A stretch of 64,000 nt of DNA from SIG607 sp045586405 (GTDB lineage Bacteria; Bacillota; Clostridia; Oscillospirales; Acutalibacteraceae): contig JAZNAG010000089.1 in the NCBI GenBank assembly GCA_045586405.1, positions 1 through 64,000 on the forward strand, in the 5' to 3' direction. The first letter of the stretch is position 1. The number at the start of each line of letters is the position of its first letter. Under the pieces are notes generated by a model, which was not told the DNA's origin, ran no database searches, and saw nothing but the letters and a program-made list of their open reading frames with translations. The position numbers and the translations under genes were made by a program. Positions 16,047 through 24,034 of the stretch are shown here, in pieces.

Positions 16047-16637
16047 ATGTTTTTGTTTACACCTGCTTTCTTTATTAACAGCATAGGCCTTGGCGCAGGT
16101 CTTGCTATGGATGCATTTTCGGTTTCTATGGCTAACGGACTTAACGAGCCCAAAATGAAACTAAGAAAAATGACCGCTATTGCACTGGTATTTGCACTCT
16201 TTCAGGCGGCTATGCCTCTGATAGGCTGGGTATGCGTACATACAATATGTAACATATTTCAGTCCTTTGAAAAATTTATACCCTGGATAGCCCTTATTCT
16301 GCTCTCTTTTATAGGCGGTAAAATGCTTATTGAAGGTATTAAAAACAAAGGCGAAGCAGAAACCGAGCCAAAGGCAACTACCTTTGGTGCCTTAATGGTG
16401 CAGGGGGTTGCAACCTCTATTGACGCGCTGTCCACAGGCTTTACGATTTCTGAATATAATGTATATATGGCGCTTCTTTGCGCGGCTATAATTGCGGCGG
16501 TTACATTTGCGCTTTGTCTTATAGGTGTAAAGCTTGGAAAACGGTTTGGAACTTCTCTTGCAGGAAAGGCAGGAATACTCGGTGGCGTTATACTTATAGC
16601 TATAGGTATAGAAATTTTTGTTACGGGTATAATATAA
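16047..16637 (+). CDS. mntP: manganese efflux pump MntP
   Basis: A 196-residue, six-segment membrane protein of the MntP (DUF204) family, which exports Mn2+. The two repeated motifs are visible: GLAMDAFSVSMANG near residue 18-31 and GVATSIDALSTGF near 112-124, each with the Asp needed for transport. The exact start is uncertain: ATG 16047 lies very close to AAGGA, and a TTG at 16053 has better spacing. No yybP-ykoY Mn riboswitch fits in the short leader; instead the promoter overlaps the terminator of the upstream sugar transporter operon. Confidence 0.88.
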   Translation: MFLFTPAFFINSIGLGAGLAMDAFSVSMANGLNEPKMKLRKMTAIALVFALFQAAMPLIGWVCVHTICNIFQSFEKFIPWIALILLSFIGGKMLIEGIKNKGEAETEPKATTFGALMVQGVATSIDALSTGFTISEYNVYMALLCAAIIAAVTFALCLIGVKLGKRFGTSLAGKAGILGGVILIAIGIEIFVTGII

Positions 16638-16647
16638 TAAAAAACAC

Positions 16648-16676
16648 TTGCTTTTTTAAATGTACTGTGTTATAAT
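16648..16676 (+). promoter_or_regulatory. rpsO promoter
   Basis: TTGCTT (16648-16653), 17-bp spacer, TATAAT (16671-16676). A leader of about 100 nt follows. Confidence 0.75.
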
Positions 16677-16682
16677 TTGTTG

Positions 16683-16783
16683 GCTACCGTTTACTATGCT
16701 TTCGGTGTCTGCCTTTTATAAGGATTCACTATTGACCGACAGCTTGGTTAACGGCGGACAAAATTTTTAAAGGAGTGAAAGAA
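16683..16783 (+). promoter_or_regulatory. rpsO 5' leader, possible S15 autoregulatory RNA
   Basis: About 100 nt between promoter and rpsO start with several GC-containing short repeats (CCGACAG, CGGCGGAC). rpsO leaders in many bacteria bind S15 to limit its own translation. I could not fold it reliably; the assignment rests on position. Confidence 0.35.
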
Positions 16784-17047
16784 ATGACAGCTGAAAGAAA
16801 ACAGGCTCTTATTAAAGAGTATGCTATCAGTGAAGGTGATACCGGTTCTCCCGAGGTACAGATCGCTCTTCTTACCGAGCGTATCAACGAGCTTACCGCA
16901 CATCTTAAGGTTCACGCTAAGGATCATCATTCCCGCCGCGGTCTTCTTAAAATGGTAGGTCATCGTCGTAACCTTCTTGCCTATCTTACTAAGGTAGACA
17001 TTAACAGATACCGTTCTATCATCAAACGTCTTGACATTCGTAAGTAA
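16784..17047 (+). CDS. rpsO: 30S ribosomal protein S15
   Basis: An 87-residue ribosomal protein that binds the central domain of 16S rRNA. The family signature GDTGSPEVQIALLTERI and the basic block HHSRRGLLKMVGHRRNLL are intact. The ATG at 16784 is preceded by AAAGGAG at ideal spacing; a GTG three codons earlier is less likely. Gene order rpsO-pnp is conserved across many bacteria. Confidence 0.97.
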   Translation: MTAERKQALIKEYAISEGDTGSPEVQIALLTERINELTAHLKVHAKDHHSRRGLLKMVGHRRNLLAYLTKVDINRYRSIIKRLDIRK

Positions 17048-17057
17048 AGACAAAATT

Positions 17058-17085
17058 GGCAGACCGATTTACTTTTCGGTCTGCC
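17058..17085 (+). terminator. perfect hairpin between rpsO and pnp
   Basis: A 10-bp stem GGCAGACCGA/TCGGTCTGCC with an 8-nt loop, without a strong T tract. It may be a partial terminator or an RNase processing site. Confidence 0.55.
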
Positions 17086-17097
17086 TTCTTGCAGTTT

Positions 17098-17177
17098 TCA
17101 GGTGGTTTATGCTTAGCGGTAAATCGAGCATCGAAGGTTTCGGTGTTGGATTTATTGCTAAAGAGTAAGCCCCCTGA
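17098..17177 (+). promoter_or_regulatory. long imperfect stem-loop in the pnp leader
   Basis: Bases 17098-17109 pair with 17166-17177 with one mismatch and wobble pairs. Inside, CTTAGCGGTAAAT pairs with ATTTATTGCTAAAG with one bulge, and GCATCGAA pairs with TTCGGTGT. The result is an approximately 80-nt hairpin ending 11 nt before the pnp ribosome site. In E. coli a pnp leader stem is cut by RNase III and degraded by PNPase for autocontrol; a similar role is inference. Confidence 0.5.
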
Positions 17178-17200
17178 GGTGAATTTAAGGAGGTAAAAAA

Positions 17201-19405
17201 ATGTTTGAAAATTATAAGGTTTATGAAACCGAACTTGCCGGCAGACCGTTAAAACTTGAAACCGGCAAAATGGCACAGCTTGCAAATGCGGCTGTAATGG
17301 CATCCTACGGTGACACAAGAGTTCTCTGTACCGTTACCGCTTCCGCCAAACCCAGAGAGGGCGTTGATTTCTTCCCCCTTTCTGTTGATTATGAAGAGAA
17401 AATGTATTCAGTAGGCCGTTTCCCCGGTTCCTTTACCAGAAGAGAAGGTAAAGCTACTGACAAGGCAATACTTGCTTCACGTTGTATTGACCGTCCTATT
17501 CGTCCTCTTTTCCCCAAGGATATGAGAAACGACTGCTCGGTTGTTGCAACCGTTATGTGTGTTGATCCCGATTGCGATCCTCAGATTGCTGCTGCTATCG
17601 GCGTATCTGCCGCTATTGCTATTTCTGATATTCCCTGGGCAGGTCCTATTTCTTCTGTAAATGTTGGTATTGTTGACGGCGAAATCGTTATCAACCCTAC
17701 TCTTGAGCAGAGAAAGACTACTACCCTTGACCTTACCGTTTCTTCTACTGCTGACCTTGTTGCTATGATCGAGGCAGGCGCTAACGAGATTCCCGATGAC
17801 GTTATGTTTGACGCCATTATGAAGGGCCACGAGGCTAACGTTAAGGTTGTTGAGTTTATTAACGGTATCGTTGCTGAAATCGGCAAGGAAAAGTTTGAAT
17901 TCTTATCTAACGATCCCGATCCTGCTATTATGGAAGAAATTGAGAACTTCTGCATTGAAGATGTTAAGAAGGCTCTCGATACCGATGATAAGCTTGTTCG
18001 CGATGCCGCTCTTCTTCCTATCTACAACGCTGTTCACGAAAAGTTTGACGAGCGTTTTGAAGGCGTGGAAGAAAAACTTGACGAGATTATGTATCTTGTT
18101 CAAAAGCATGTTGTTCGCGCTTGGCTCAAGGATGAGAAGAAGCGTGTTGACGGTCGTGGCATTGACGAAATCCGTCCACTTGACGCACAAATCGACCTTC
18201 TTCCCAGAGTTCACGGTACAGGTATGTTCACCCGTGGACAGACTCAGGTACTTTCCTGTGCTACTCTTGCGTCAGTTAGCGAAGCTCAGAAGCTTGACGG
18301 TCTTGATGAAGAAACCGAAAAGCGTTATATCCACCACTATAATTTCCCCTCTTTCAGTGTTGGCGAAACAAAGCCTTCCCGTGGACCCGGCAGAAGAGAA
18401 ATCGGTCACGGCGCACTTGCCGAGCGTTCTCTTATCCCTGTTCTTCCCAGCGTTGAAGAGTTCCCCTATGCTATAAGAGTTGTAAGTGAAGTTCTTTCTT
18501 CCAACGGTTCTACCTCTCAGGCTTCTGTTTGCGGTTCTACCCTTGCTCTTATGGCAGCAGGTGTTCCCATTAAGGCTCCCGTTGCAGGTATTTCCTGCGG
18601 TCTTATCACCGGCGATGAAGGCGTTTACGGCGACTTTATGACTATGGTTGATATTCAGGGCCTTGAGGACTTCTACGGCGATATGGACTTTAAGGTAGCA
18701 GGTACCAAAGACGGTATCACCTCTATCCAGATGGACTTAAAGGTACACGGTCTTACTCCCGCTATCATTAAAGAGGCTCTTGAAAAGACTCATAAAGCCA
18801 GAAATTACATTCTTGACGAGGTTATCTGCAAGTGTATTGCCGAGCCCAGAAAAGAACTTTCTAAATATGCTCCCAAAATGCTTTCTACCGTTATTGATCC
18901 AGCTAAGATCGGTGATGTTATCGGTAAGCAGGGCAAGGTTATTCAGTCTATTCAGGAACAGTGCGAAGTTACCATCAATATTGAAGATGACGGTCATGTA
19001 TATATCGCAGGTATTGATATTGACAAGTGTAACCAGGCGCTTTCAATAGTTGAAACTATTGCCAATGACCCTGAAATAGGTGCTATATACAAGGGCAAGG
19101 TTACCCGTCTTATGAGTTTCGGTGCTTTTGTTGAAATAGCTCCCGGTAAAGAAGGCCTTGTTCACGTTAGCAAACTTGATGTTAAGCGTGTTGAAAAGGT
19201 TGAAGATGTTGTAAGTGTCGGTGACGAAGTAATAGTTAAGGTTACCGAAATCGATGACCAGGGCAGACTTAACCTTTCAAGAAGAGATGCACTTGTTGAA
19301 ATTGAGGGCGCAGTTGTTGAAGAGGGTGCCGACGAAGAGCCGGAAAGAAAGCCCAGAAACAACGGCGGACAGCGCCGCGGATTCAGACGCCGCAATGATA
19401 ATTAA
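17201..19405 (+). CDS. pnp: polyribonucleotide nucleotidyltransferase
   Basis: A 734-residue phosphorolytic 3'-5' exoribonuclease, core of RNA decay in the cytoplasm. Order: RNase PH domain 1 (about 10-140, with ASCIDRPIRPLFP), all-alpha linker, catalytic RNase PH domain 2 (about 320-550, with FTRGQTQVLSCATL and GRREIGHGALAERSL), KH domain (VIGKQGKVIQSI) and S1 domain (GAIYKGKVTRLMSFGAFVEI...GLVHVS), then a basic tail of RKPRNNGGQRR type. Length and domain order match the family. AAGGAGG precedes the ATG. Confidence 0.98.
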   Translation: MFENYKVYETELAGRPLKLETGKMAQLANAAVMASYGDTRVLCTVTASAKPREGVDFFPLSVDYEEKMYSVGRFPGSFTRREGKATDKAILASRCIDRPIRPLFPKDMRNDCSVVATVMCVDPDCDPQIAAAIGVSAAIAISDIPWAGPISSVNVGIVDGEIVINPTLEQRKTTTLDLTVSSTADLVAMIEAGANEIPDDVMFDAIMKGHEANVKVVEFINGIVAEIGKEKFEFLSNDPDPAIMEEIENFCIEDVKKALDTDDKLVRDAALLPIYNAVHEKFDERFEGVEEKLDEIMYLVQKHVVRAWLKDEKKRVDGRGIDEIRPLDAQIDLLPRVHGTGMFTRGQTQVLSCATLASVSEAQKLDGLDEETEKRYIHHYNFPSFSVGETKPSRGPGRREIGHGALAERSLIPVLPSVEEFPYAIRVVSEVLSSNGSTSQASVCGSTLALMAAGVPIKAPVAGISCGLITGDEGVYGDFMTMVDIQGLEDFYGDMDFKVAGTKDGITSIQMDLKVHGLTPAIIKEALEKTHKARNYILDEVICKCIAEPRKELSKYAPKMLSTVIDPAKIGDVIGKQGKVIQSIQEQCEVTINIEDDGHVYIAGIDIDKCNQALSIVETIANDPEIGAIYKGKVTRLMSFGAFVEIAPGKEGLVHVSKLDVKRVEKVEDVVSVGDEVIVKVTEIDDQGRLNLSRRDALVEIEGAVVEEGADEEPERKPRNNGGQRRGFRRRNDN

Positions 19406-19410
19406 GGCTT

Positions 19411-19440
19411 AAGGACGGTGTCATTTGCACCGTCCTTTAT
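19411..19440 (+). terminator. terminator after pnp
   Basis: A 10-bp stem AAGGACGGTG/CACCGTCCTT followed by a short T-rich stretch. Confidence 0.7.
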
Positions 19441-19461
19441 TTACAGTTTAGGAGATTATTT

Positions 19462-21054
19462 ATGAGCGATATGAAACAGGAAATAAACCGCAGACGAACA
19501 TTTGCGATAATTTCCCACCCTGACGCAGGTAAAACCACACTTACCGAAAAACTCCTTCTTTACGGAGGCGCCATTCAGCTTGCGGGAAGTGTTAAGGGTA
19601 AGGCTACCGCAAGACACGCTGTATCCGACTGGATGGAACTTGAAAAACAAAGAGGTATTTCGGTTACTTCTTCAGTTTTACAGTTTGAATATGACGGCTA
19701 CTGCATAAATATACTTGACACCCCCGGACATCAGGACTTCTCAGAGGATACCTACCGTACCCTTATGGCAGCCGACAGCGTTGTTATGGTTATTGACGCC
19801 GCAAAGGGTATTGAGCCTCAGACCAGAAAACTTTTCAAGGTTGTTGCCCGCAGAAATATTCCCATATTCACCTTTATAAATAAGATGGACAGAGATTCCC
19901 GCGATCCCTTTGAACTTATTGACCAGCTTGAAAAAGAATTTGGTATAGGTACCTATCCTATGAACTGGCCTATCGGCTCAGGCAGTGATTTCAAGGGCGT
20001 TTTTGACAGAGAAAACAGAAGAATTCTCGCCTTTGAACAATTTAAAAAAGGTCAGAATAAACTTGAGGCAATAGAGTGCGATATAACCGATACAGAGAAA
20101 CTTGATGAACTAATCGGTCCTTATCTTCGCGCCGACCTTGTTGACCAGATAGAACTGCTTGACGGCGCAAGTTATGATTTTGATTTAGAGCAGATAAGAT
20201 ACGGAAAGCTAAGTCCTGTATTTTTTGGTTCTGCCCTTACTAACTTTGGTGTTGAGCCTTTTCTCAAAAGCTTTTTAACCCTTACTACACCTCCTCTGCC
20301 CAGAAATACGGTAGACGGTACTGTTAACCCAGAGGACGATAATTTTTCTGCTTTTGTATTTAAAATACAGGCGAATATGAATAAAGCGCACCGCGACAGA
20401 CTTACCTTTATGCGTATATGCTCGGGTAAATTTGAGCGCAATAAAGAATATTTTCATATTCAGTCGGGCAAGGCTATGCGACTTTCTCAGCCTCAGCAGC
20501 TTATGGCACAGGAAAGAGAAATTGTTGACGAAGCCTATGCAGGTGATATTATCGGTGTATTTGACCCCGGTATTTTCTCAATAGGCGATACTATTTGCAC
20601 TGCTAAAAATAAGGTGACCTTTGAGGGTATACCTACCTTTGCACCCGAACATTTCGCCGTTTATGAACAGATAGATACCCTTAAAAGAAAGCAATTTGTA
20701 AAGGGTATGACCCAAATAGCCCAAGAGGGTGCTATTCAGATTTTCCACGAACCTGACAGCGGTATGGAAAGGGTTATTGTAGGTGTTGTTGGCGTACTTC
20801 AGTTTGAAGTGCTTGAATACCGCCTTAAAAACGAATACAATGTAGATGTAAGAAAAACCAGTATGCCCTATGAGTTAATCCGTTGGATAGAAGGGGATAA
20901 TATAGATGTTAAAAATCTTAACCTTACCTCCGATACCAAGCTTGTTCAGGACTTTAAGGATAGATATCTGCTTATTTTTACAAGCGAGTGGAATATAAAC
21001 TGGGCACTGCAAAAAAATGAAGGCCTTGTCCTTTCGGAGTTTTCTAACAACTGA
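19462..21054 (+). CDS. prfC: peptide chain release factor 3
   Basis: A 530-residue translational GTPase that recycles RF1/RF2 after termination. G1 is SHPDAGKTT, switch regions include EKQRGISVTSS, G3 is DTPGHQDF and G4 is NKMD. The RF3-specific text YRTLMAADSVVMVIDAAKG and SHPDAGKTTLTEKLLLYGGAI distinguishes it from EF-G. Length matches RF3. It sits after the pnp terminator with its own AGGAG site. No terminator is seen before the downstream glycosidase gene (18-nt gap), so read-through is likely. Confidence 0.95.
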   Translation: MSDMKQEINRRRTFAIISHPDAGKTTLTEKLLLYGGAIQLAGSVKGKATARHAVSDWMELEKQRGISVTSSVLQFEYDGYCINILDTPGHQDFSEDTYRTLMAADSVVMVIDAAKGIEPQTRKLFKVVARRNIPIFTFINKMDRDSRDPFELIDQLEKEFGIGTYPMNWPIGSGSDFKGVFDRENRRILAFEQFKKGQNKLEAIECDITDTEKLDELIGPYLRADLVDQIELLDGASYDFDLEQIRYGKLSPVFFGSALTNFGVEPFLKSFLTLTTPPLPRNTVDGTVNPEDDNFSAFVFKIQANMNKAHRDRLTFMRICSGKFERNKEYFHIQSGKAMRLSQPQQLMAQEREIVDEAYAGDIIGVFDPGIFSIGDTICTAKNKVTFEGIPTFAPEHFAVYEQIDTLKRKQFVKGMTQIAQEGAIQIFHEPDSGMERVIVGVVGVLQFEVLEYRLKNEYNVDVRKTSMPYELIRWIEGDNIDVKNLNLTSDTKLVQDFKDRYLLIFTSEWNINWALQKNEGLVLSEFSNN

Positions 21055-21072
21055 TTTTAGGGAGAAATTTAT

Positions 21073-22971
21073 ATGTTTGGAAAAAAATTTGCTTTTGGAG
21101 TAAATTATTGGGCAAGTGAAAACGCTACTCGTATGTGACGTGATTTTGACGAGCAGAAAATAGAAAAAGATTTTATTGCCCTTAAAAAAGCCGGTGTAAA
21201 ATGGCTTCGTATTTTTCCACTTTGGAATGAATTTCAACCCATAAAAGAACTTACCACTTGGGGTGGAAAGTTTCTTGAGGTAGTTTATGAAGATGATACA
21301 CCTCTTGGCAGTACCCTTGAGGGTGTTGCAGGTGTATCTCCCGTTATGATGGATAGGTTGGAAACCGTTATGAGCCTTTGCTTAAAATACGGTTTCAGAG
21401 TTGACCTTGCTATTTTTACGGGATTTATGAGCAGTATGAATTATATCCCGCGTTTGCTTGAAAACAAAAATGTATTTACTGACCCCGTAGCGCTTATGTG
21501 GGAACAAAAATATATAAAGTATATAGTTAGTCGTTTTTGTAAACATTCGGCTCTCGGCGGTTGGGACCTTGGTAATGAGTGTTCGGTAATGCGTACCATT
21601 AACGGTGATGTTTCAGCCCAGTACAGTTGGTCTATGATGGTATCAAATGCTATTCGTGTTATAGATAAAGAACACCCCATTATTTCAGGTCTTGACACCC
21701 TTTCCACAAAAACTATATCTCCTGAAAATACTGAAGGTTGGCAACTTCTTGAACATTCGGAATGTGTTGATATATTAACTACACATCCGTATCCTATTTT
21801 TCGTCAGCCTTTTGACAAAATGAATACTATGCGCCCTATTATTCATACTTCGGCGGAAAACTCTCTATATGAAGATTTGTCGGGCAAAACCTGCTTTATT
21901 GAAGAAACGGGCTCTATCGGTTACCAAACCTGCTCACTTGATAGTGAGGCTGATTTTATCAGGGGCGACCTATTAAGCGCATATATTCACAACTGTCACG
22001 GCTATTTTTGGTGGTGCGCTTTTGACCAGGGCGATATTGATTTTGCCCCATATAAGTACAACAATATCGGCTCGGATTATGGGCTTCTTATGGGGGATAG
22101 GTGGGAAAAACCTGTTACCGAAGAAGCAAGACGTGTAATGAACATTATTTCTCAATACGATATACCTAAGTATGAAAGAGATGCCGTTTGCGTAGTACCG
22201 CTTAATTTACGTAATTCTCCCGCACTTGCGGCTAATGTTATGTGCCTTGCTACACAAAATGATATAGGTGTACGCTACTGCTCAGCCTCTAAAGAACTGG
22301 TTGACGGTAAGCTCTATATTGTTCCTGCTATTGAAGGCAACGGCGCACTGCAAAGAAGTGACGTGGAAAATCTTAAGGAAAAAGCCAAACAGGGTGCTAC
22401 TGTGTACATATCAATGGGCGGGGGATTCTTAAGAATGTTCCCTGAACTTTCGGGTATGGATATTATTTCACGAGAGGCTCCCTCGAAACCTCTTACCGTT
22501 AATATTGATGGATGCGACCTTCCTGTAAGCCCTGCTTATATTTATCACGTAAATGAGGTCAAAGGCGAAGTGCTGGCAAGTTTTTCTGACGGTACTCCTG
22601 CTATCGTTTTGAGAAAATTCGGTAGCGGTAAAATTATTATCAGCCTTTTCTCTGTTGAAACTCAGGTGGCAAAACTTAAAGGTGCTTTTGATAATGAAGA
22701 CGCGCCTAAATATTATAAGGTGTATGAATTGATTGCAAAGAAAGCAGGGCTCAGACCTACTTTCTATACCGATAATATTTTTGTTTGTGCCAAAGAACAT
22801 AAAATCGACAGCAAACGCAGTATAGTTTCTCTTATGAACTATTCGGATGCTGAGCAAAAATACACGGTAGGCTCAACTTCTTCCTACACTGTAAAGAAGA
22901 AAATTTACGGTGCTCTTAACGGAACGCTGCGTAAAAATGACGCCGTTATTTTCGAGGTTGAAAAATACTGA
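21073..22971 (+). pseudogene. clan A glycoside hydrolase interrupted by in-frame TGA
   Basis: The frame starts at ATG 21073 (AGGGAG upstream) with FGVNYWASEN, meets TGA at 21136-21138 (codon 22), and continues open to 22971, 632 codons in all. The context RM-stop-RDFDEQK is one where relatives usually have RMWRDFD, so TGG has become TGA. The rest looks intact: acid/base Glu in GWDLGNECSVM, probable nucleophile in CFIEETGSIGY, then a beta-galactosidase-like Rossmann domain and a C-terminal beta domain. Without the first 22 codons, translation could restart only at ATG 21346, losing the first barrel strands. It is a recent nonsense mutation, a sequence error, or read-through. The sugar substrate is unknown (GH5/COG3934-like). 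Confidence 0.8.
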
Positions 22972-22972
22972 T

Positions 22973-23998
22973 ATGAAAGACCTTTGGACTTATTTAAAAG
23001 AAACTGAGAAACCTATTGTTTTATACGGCACCGGTAACGGCGCCGATAAAATTTATGCCCGTCTTTCAAAAGATGGTATTAAAATAAGCGGAGTTTTTGC
23101 TTCTTACGGGTTTAAAAAGGGCAAAGAATTTTTTGGCTTTACCGTAACTTCATATGAGGACCTTAAAAGCAAACTCGGCGATATGATAGTGCTTTGTTGC
23201 TTTGGCAGTCATCTTGAAAATGTTATAAACGACATACTTGAAATCGGAAAAACAAGTGAACTGTATCTGCCCGATGTTCCTGTTTACGGGCAGGAGGTTT
23301 TAGATATTGCCTTTGCGAAAAAACACAAAGATGAACTTGCAAAGGTTTATGATATGCTTTCTGACAGTCAGTCAAAAAAGGTTTTCGAGAATGTTATTTA
23401 TTATAAACTGACGGGCAGGGCAGAGTATCTTACTTCCTGCGAAACCCATTATGATGAAACTGCCGGGATATTGAACCCTCAAAACGAGAGTTTTCTTGAC
23501 CTTGGCGCATACAACGGGGATACTGTTTTGCAGTTTATTTTTTACGATAAAAATTATAAAAGTATTACTGCTCTTGAGCCTGATGGCAGAAATTTTGAAA
23601 AGCTGAAGAAAAACACCGAAAATTTAAGGGATATTGCTCTTATCAACGGTGCGGTTGATAGTTTTGACGGCGTTATTGAAATGTCTAAAAACAAAGGCAG
23701 AGGCAACAGCAGTACAGAAAAAACAGTCCTTACAAACGCTTATACCGTTGATGCCGTTGCAAAAGAAAATCTGCCCACCTTTATAAAAATGGATGTGGAG
23801 GGCAATGAACTTTCGGCTATAAAAGGAGCAATAAATACCATAAAACATAAACCGAAAATGCAAATAGCCGCATACCACAGGTCAGAAGATTTATTTAGTA
23901 TTCCGTTGGAAATACTTAAAATAAACCCTGAGTATAAAATTTATATGCGGAAACAAAGGGCGCTTCCAGCCTGGGATATAAACTATATATTCATATAA
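22973..23998 (+). CDS. FkbM family methyltransferase
   Basis: A 341-residue protein. The first 120 residues resemble a nucleotide-binding regulatory fold (IVLYGTGNGADKIYARL), and the C-terminal half is an SAM-dependent FkbM-type methyltransferase: FLDLGAYNGDT (motif I), ITALEPDGRNFEKLKKN (motif II), and FIKMDVEGNELSAIKGA. Such proteins often O-methylate sugars of surface glycans. The start ATG overlaps nothing but follows the glycosidase stop by 1 nt, so translation is probably coupled to that gene; an early stop there may lower expression of this one. Confidence 0.85.
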   Translation: MKDLWTYLKETEKPIVLYGTGNGADKIYARLSKDGIKISGVFASYGFKKGKEFFGFTVTSYEDLKSKLGDMIVLCCFGSHLENVINDILEIGKTSELYLPDVPVYGQEVLDIAFAKKHKDELAKVYDMLSDSQSKKVFENVIYYKLTGRAEYLTSCETHYDETAGILNPQNESFLDLGAYNGDTVLQFIFYDKNYKSITALEPDGRNFEKLKKNTENLRDIALINGAVDSFDGVIEMSKNKGRGNSSTEKTVLTNAYTVDAVAKENLPTFIKMDVEGNELSAIKGAINTIKHKPKMQIAAYHRSEDLFSIPLEILKINPEYKIYMRKQRALPAWDINYIFI

Positions 23999-23999
23999 A

Positions 24000-24030
24000 A
24001 AAGATGGTAAACGAAAAGTTTACCATCTTT
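24000..24030. terminator. bidirectional terminator
   Basis: Perfect 13-bp stem AAAGATGGTAAAC/GTTTACCATCTTT with GAAAA loop between the convergent FkbM and glutamine synthetase genes. Confidence 0.85.
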
Positions 24031-24034
24031 AGTT

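Noticed and set aside
21136..21138. TGA recoded as Trp or selenocysteine genome-wide
   Set aside because: TGA ends several complete genes in this window (for example the ZIP and prfC genes) and TGG is used for Trp throughout; no stem typical of selenocysteine insertion was found next to it.
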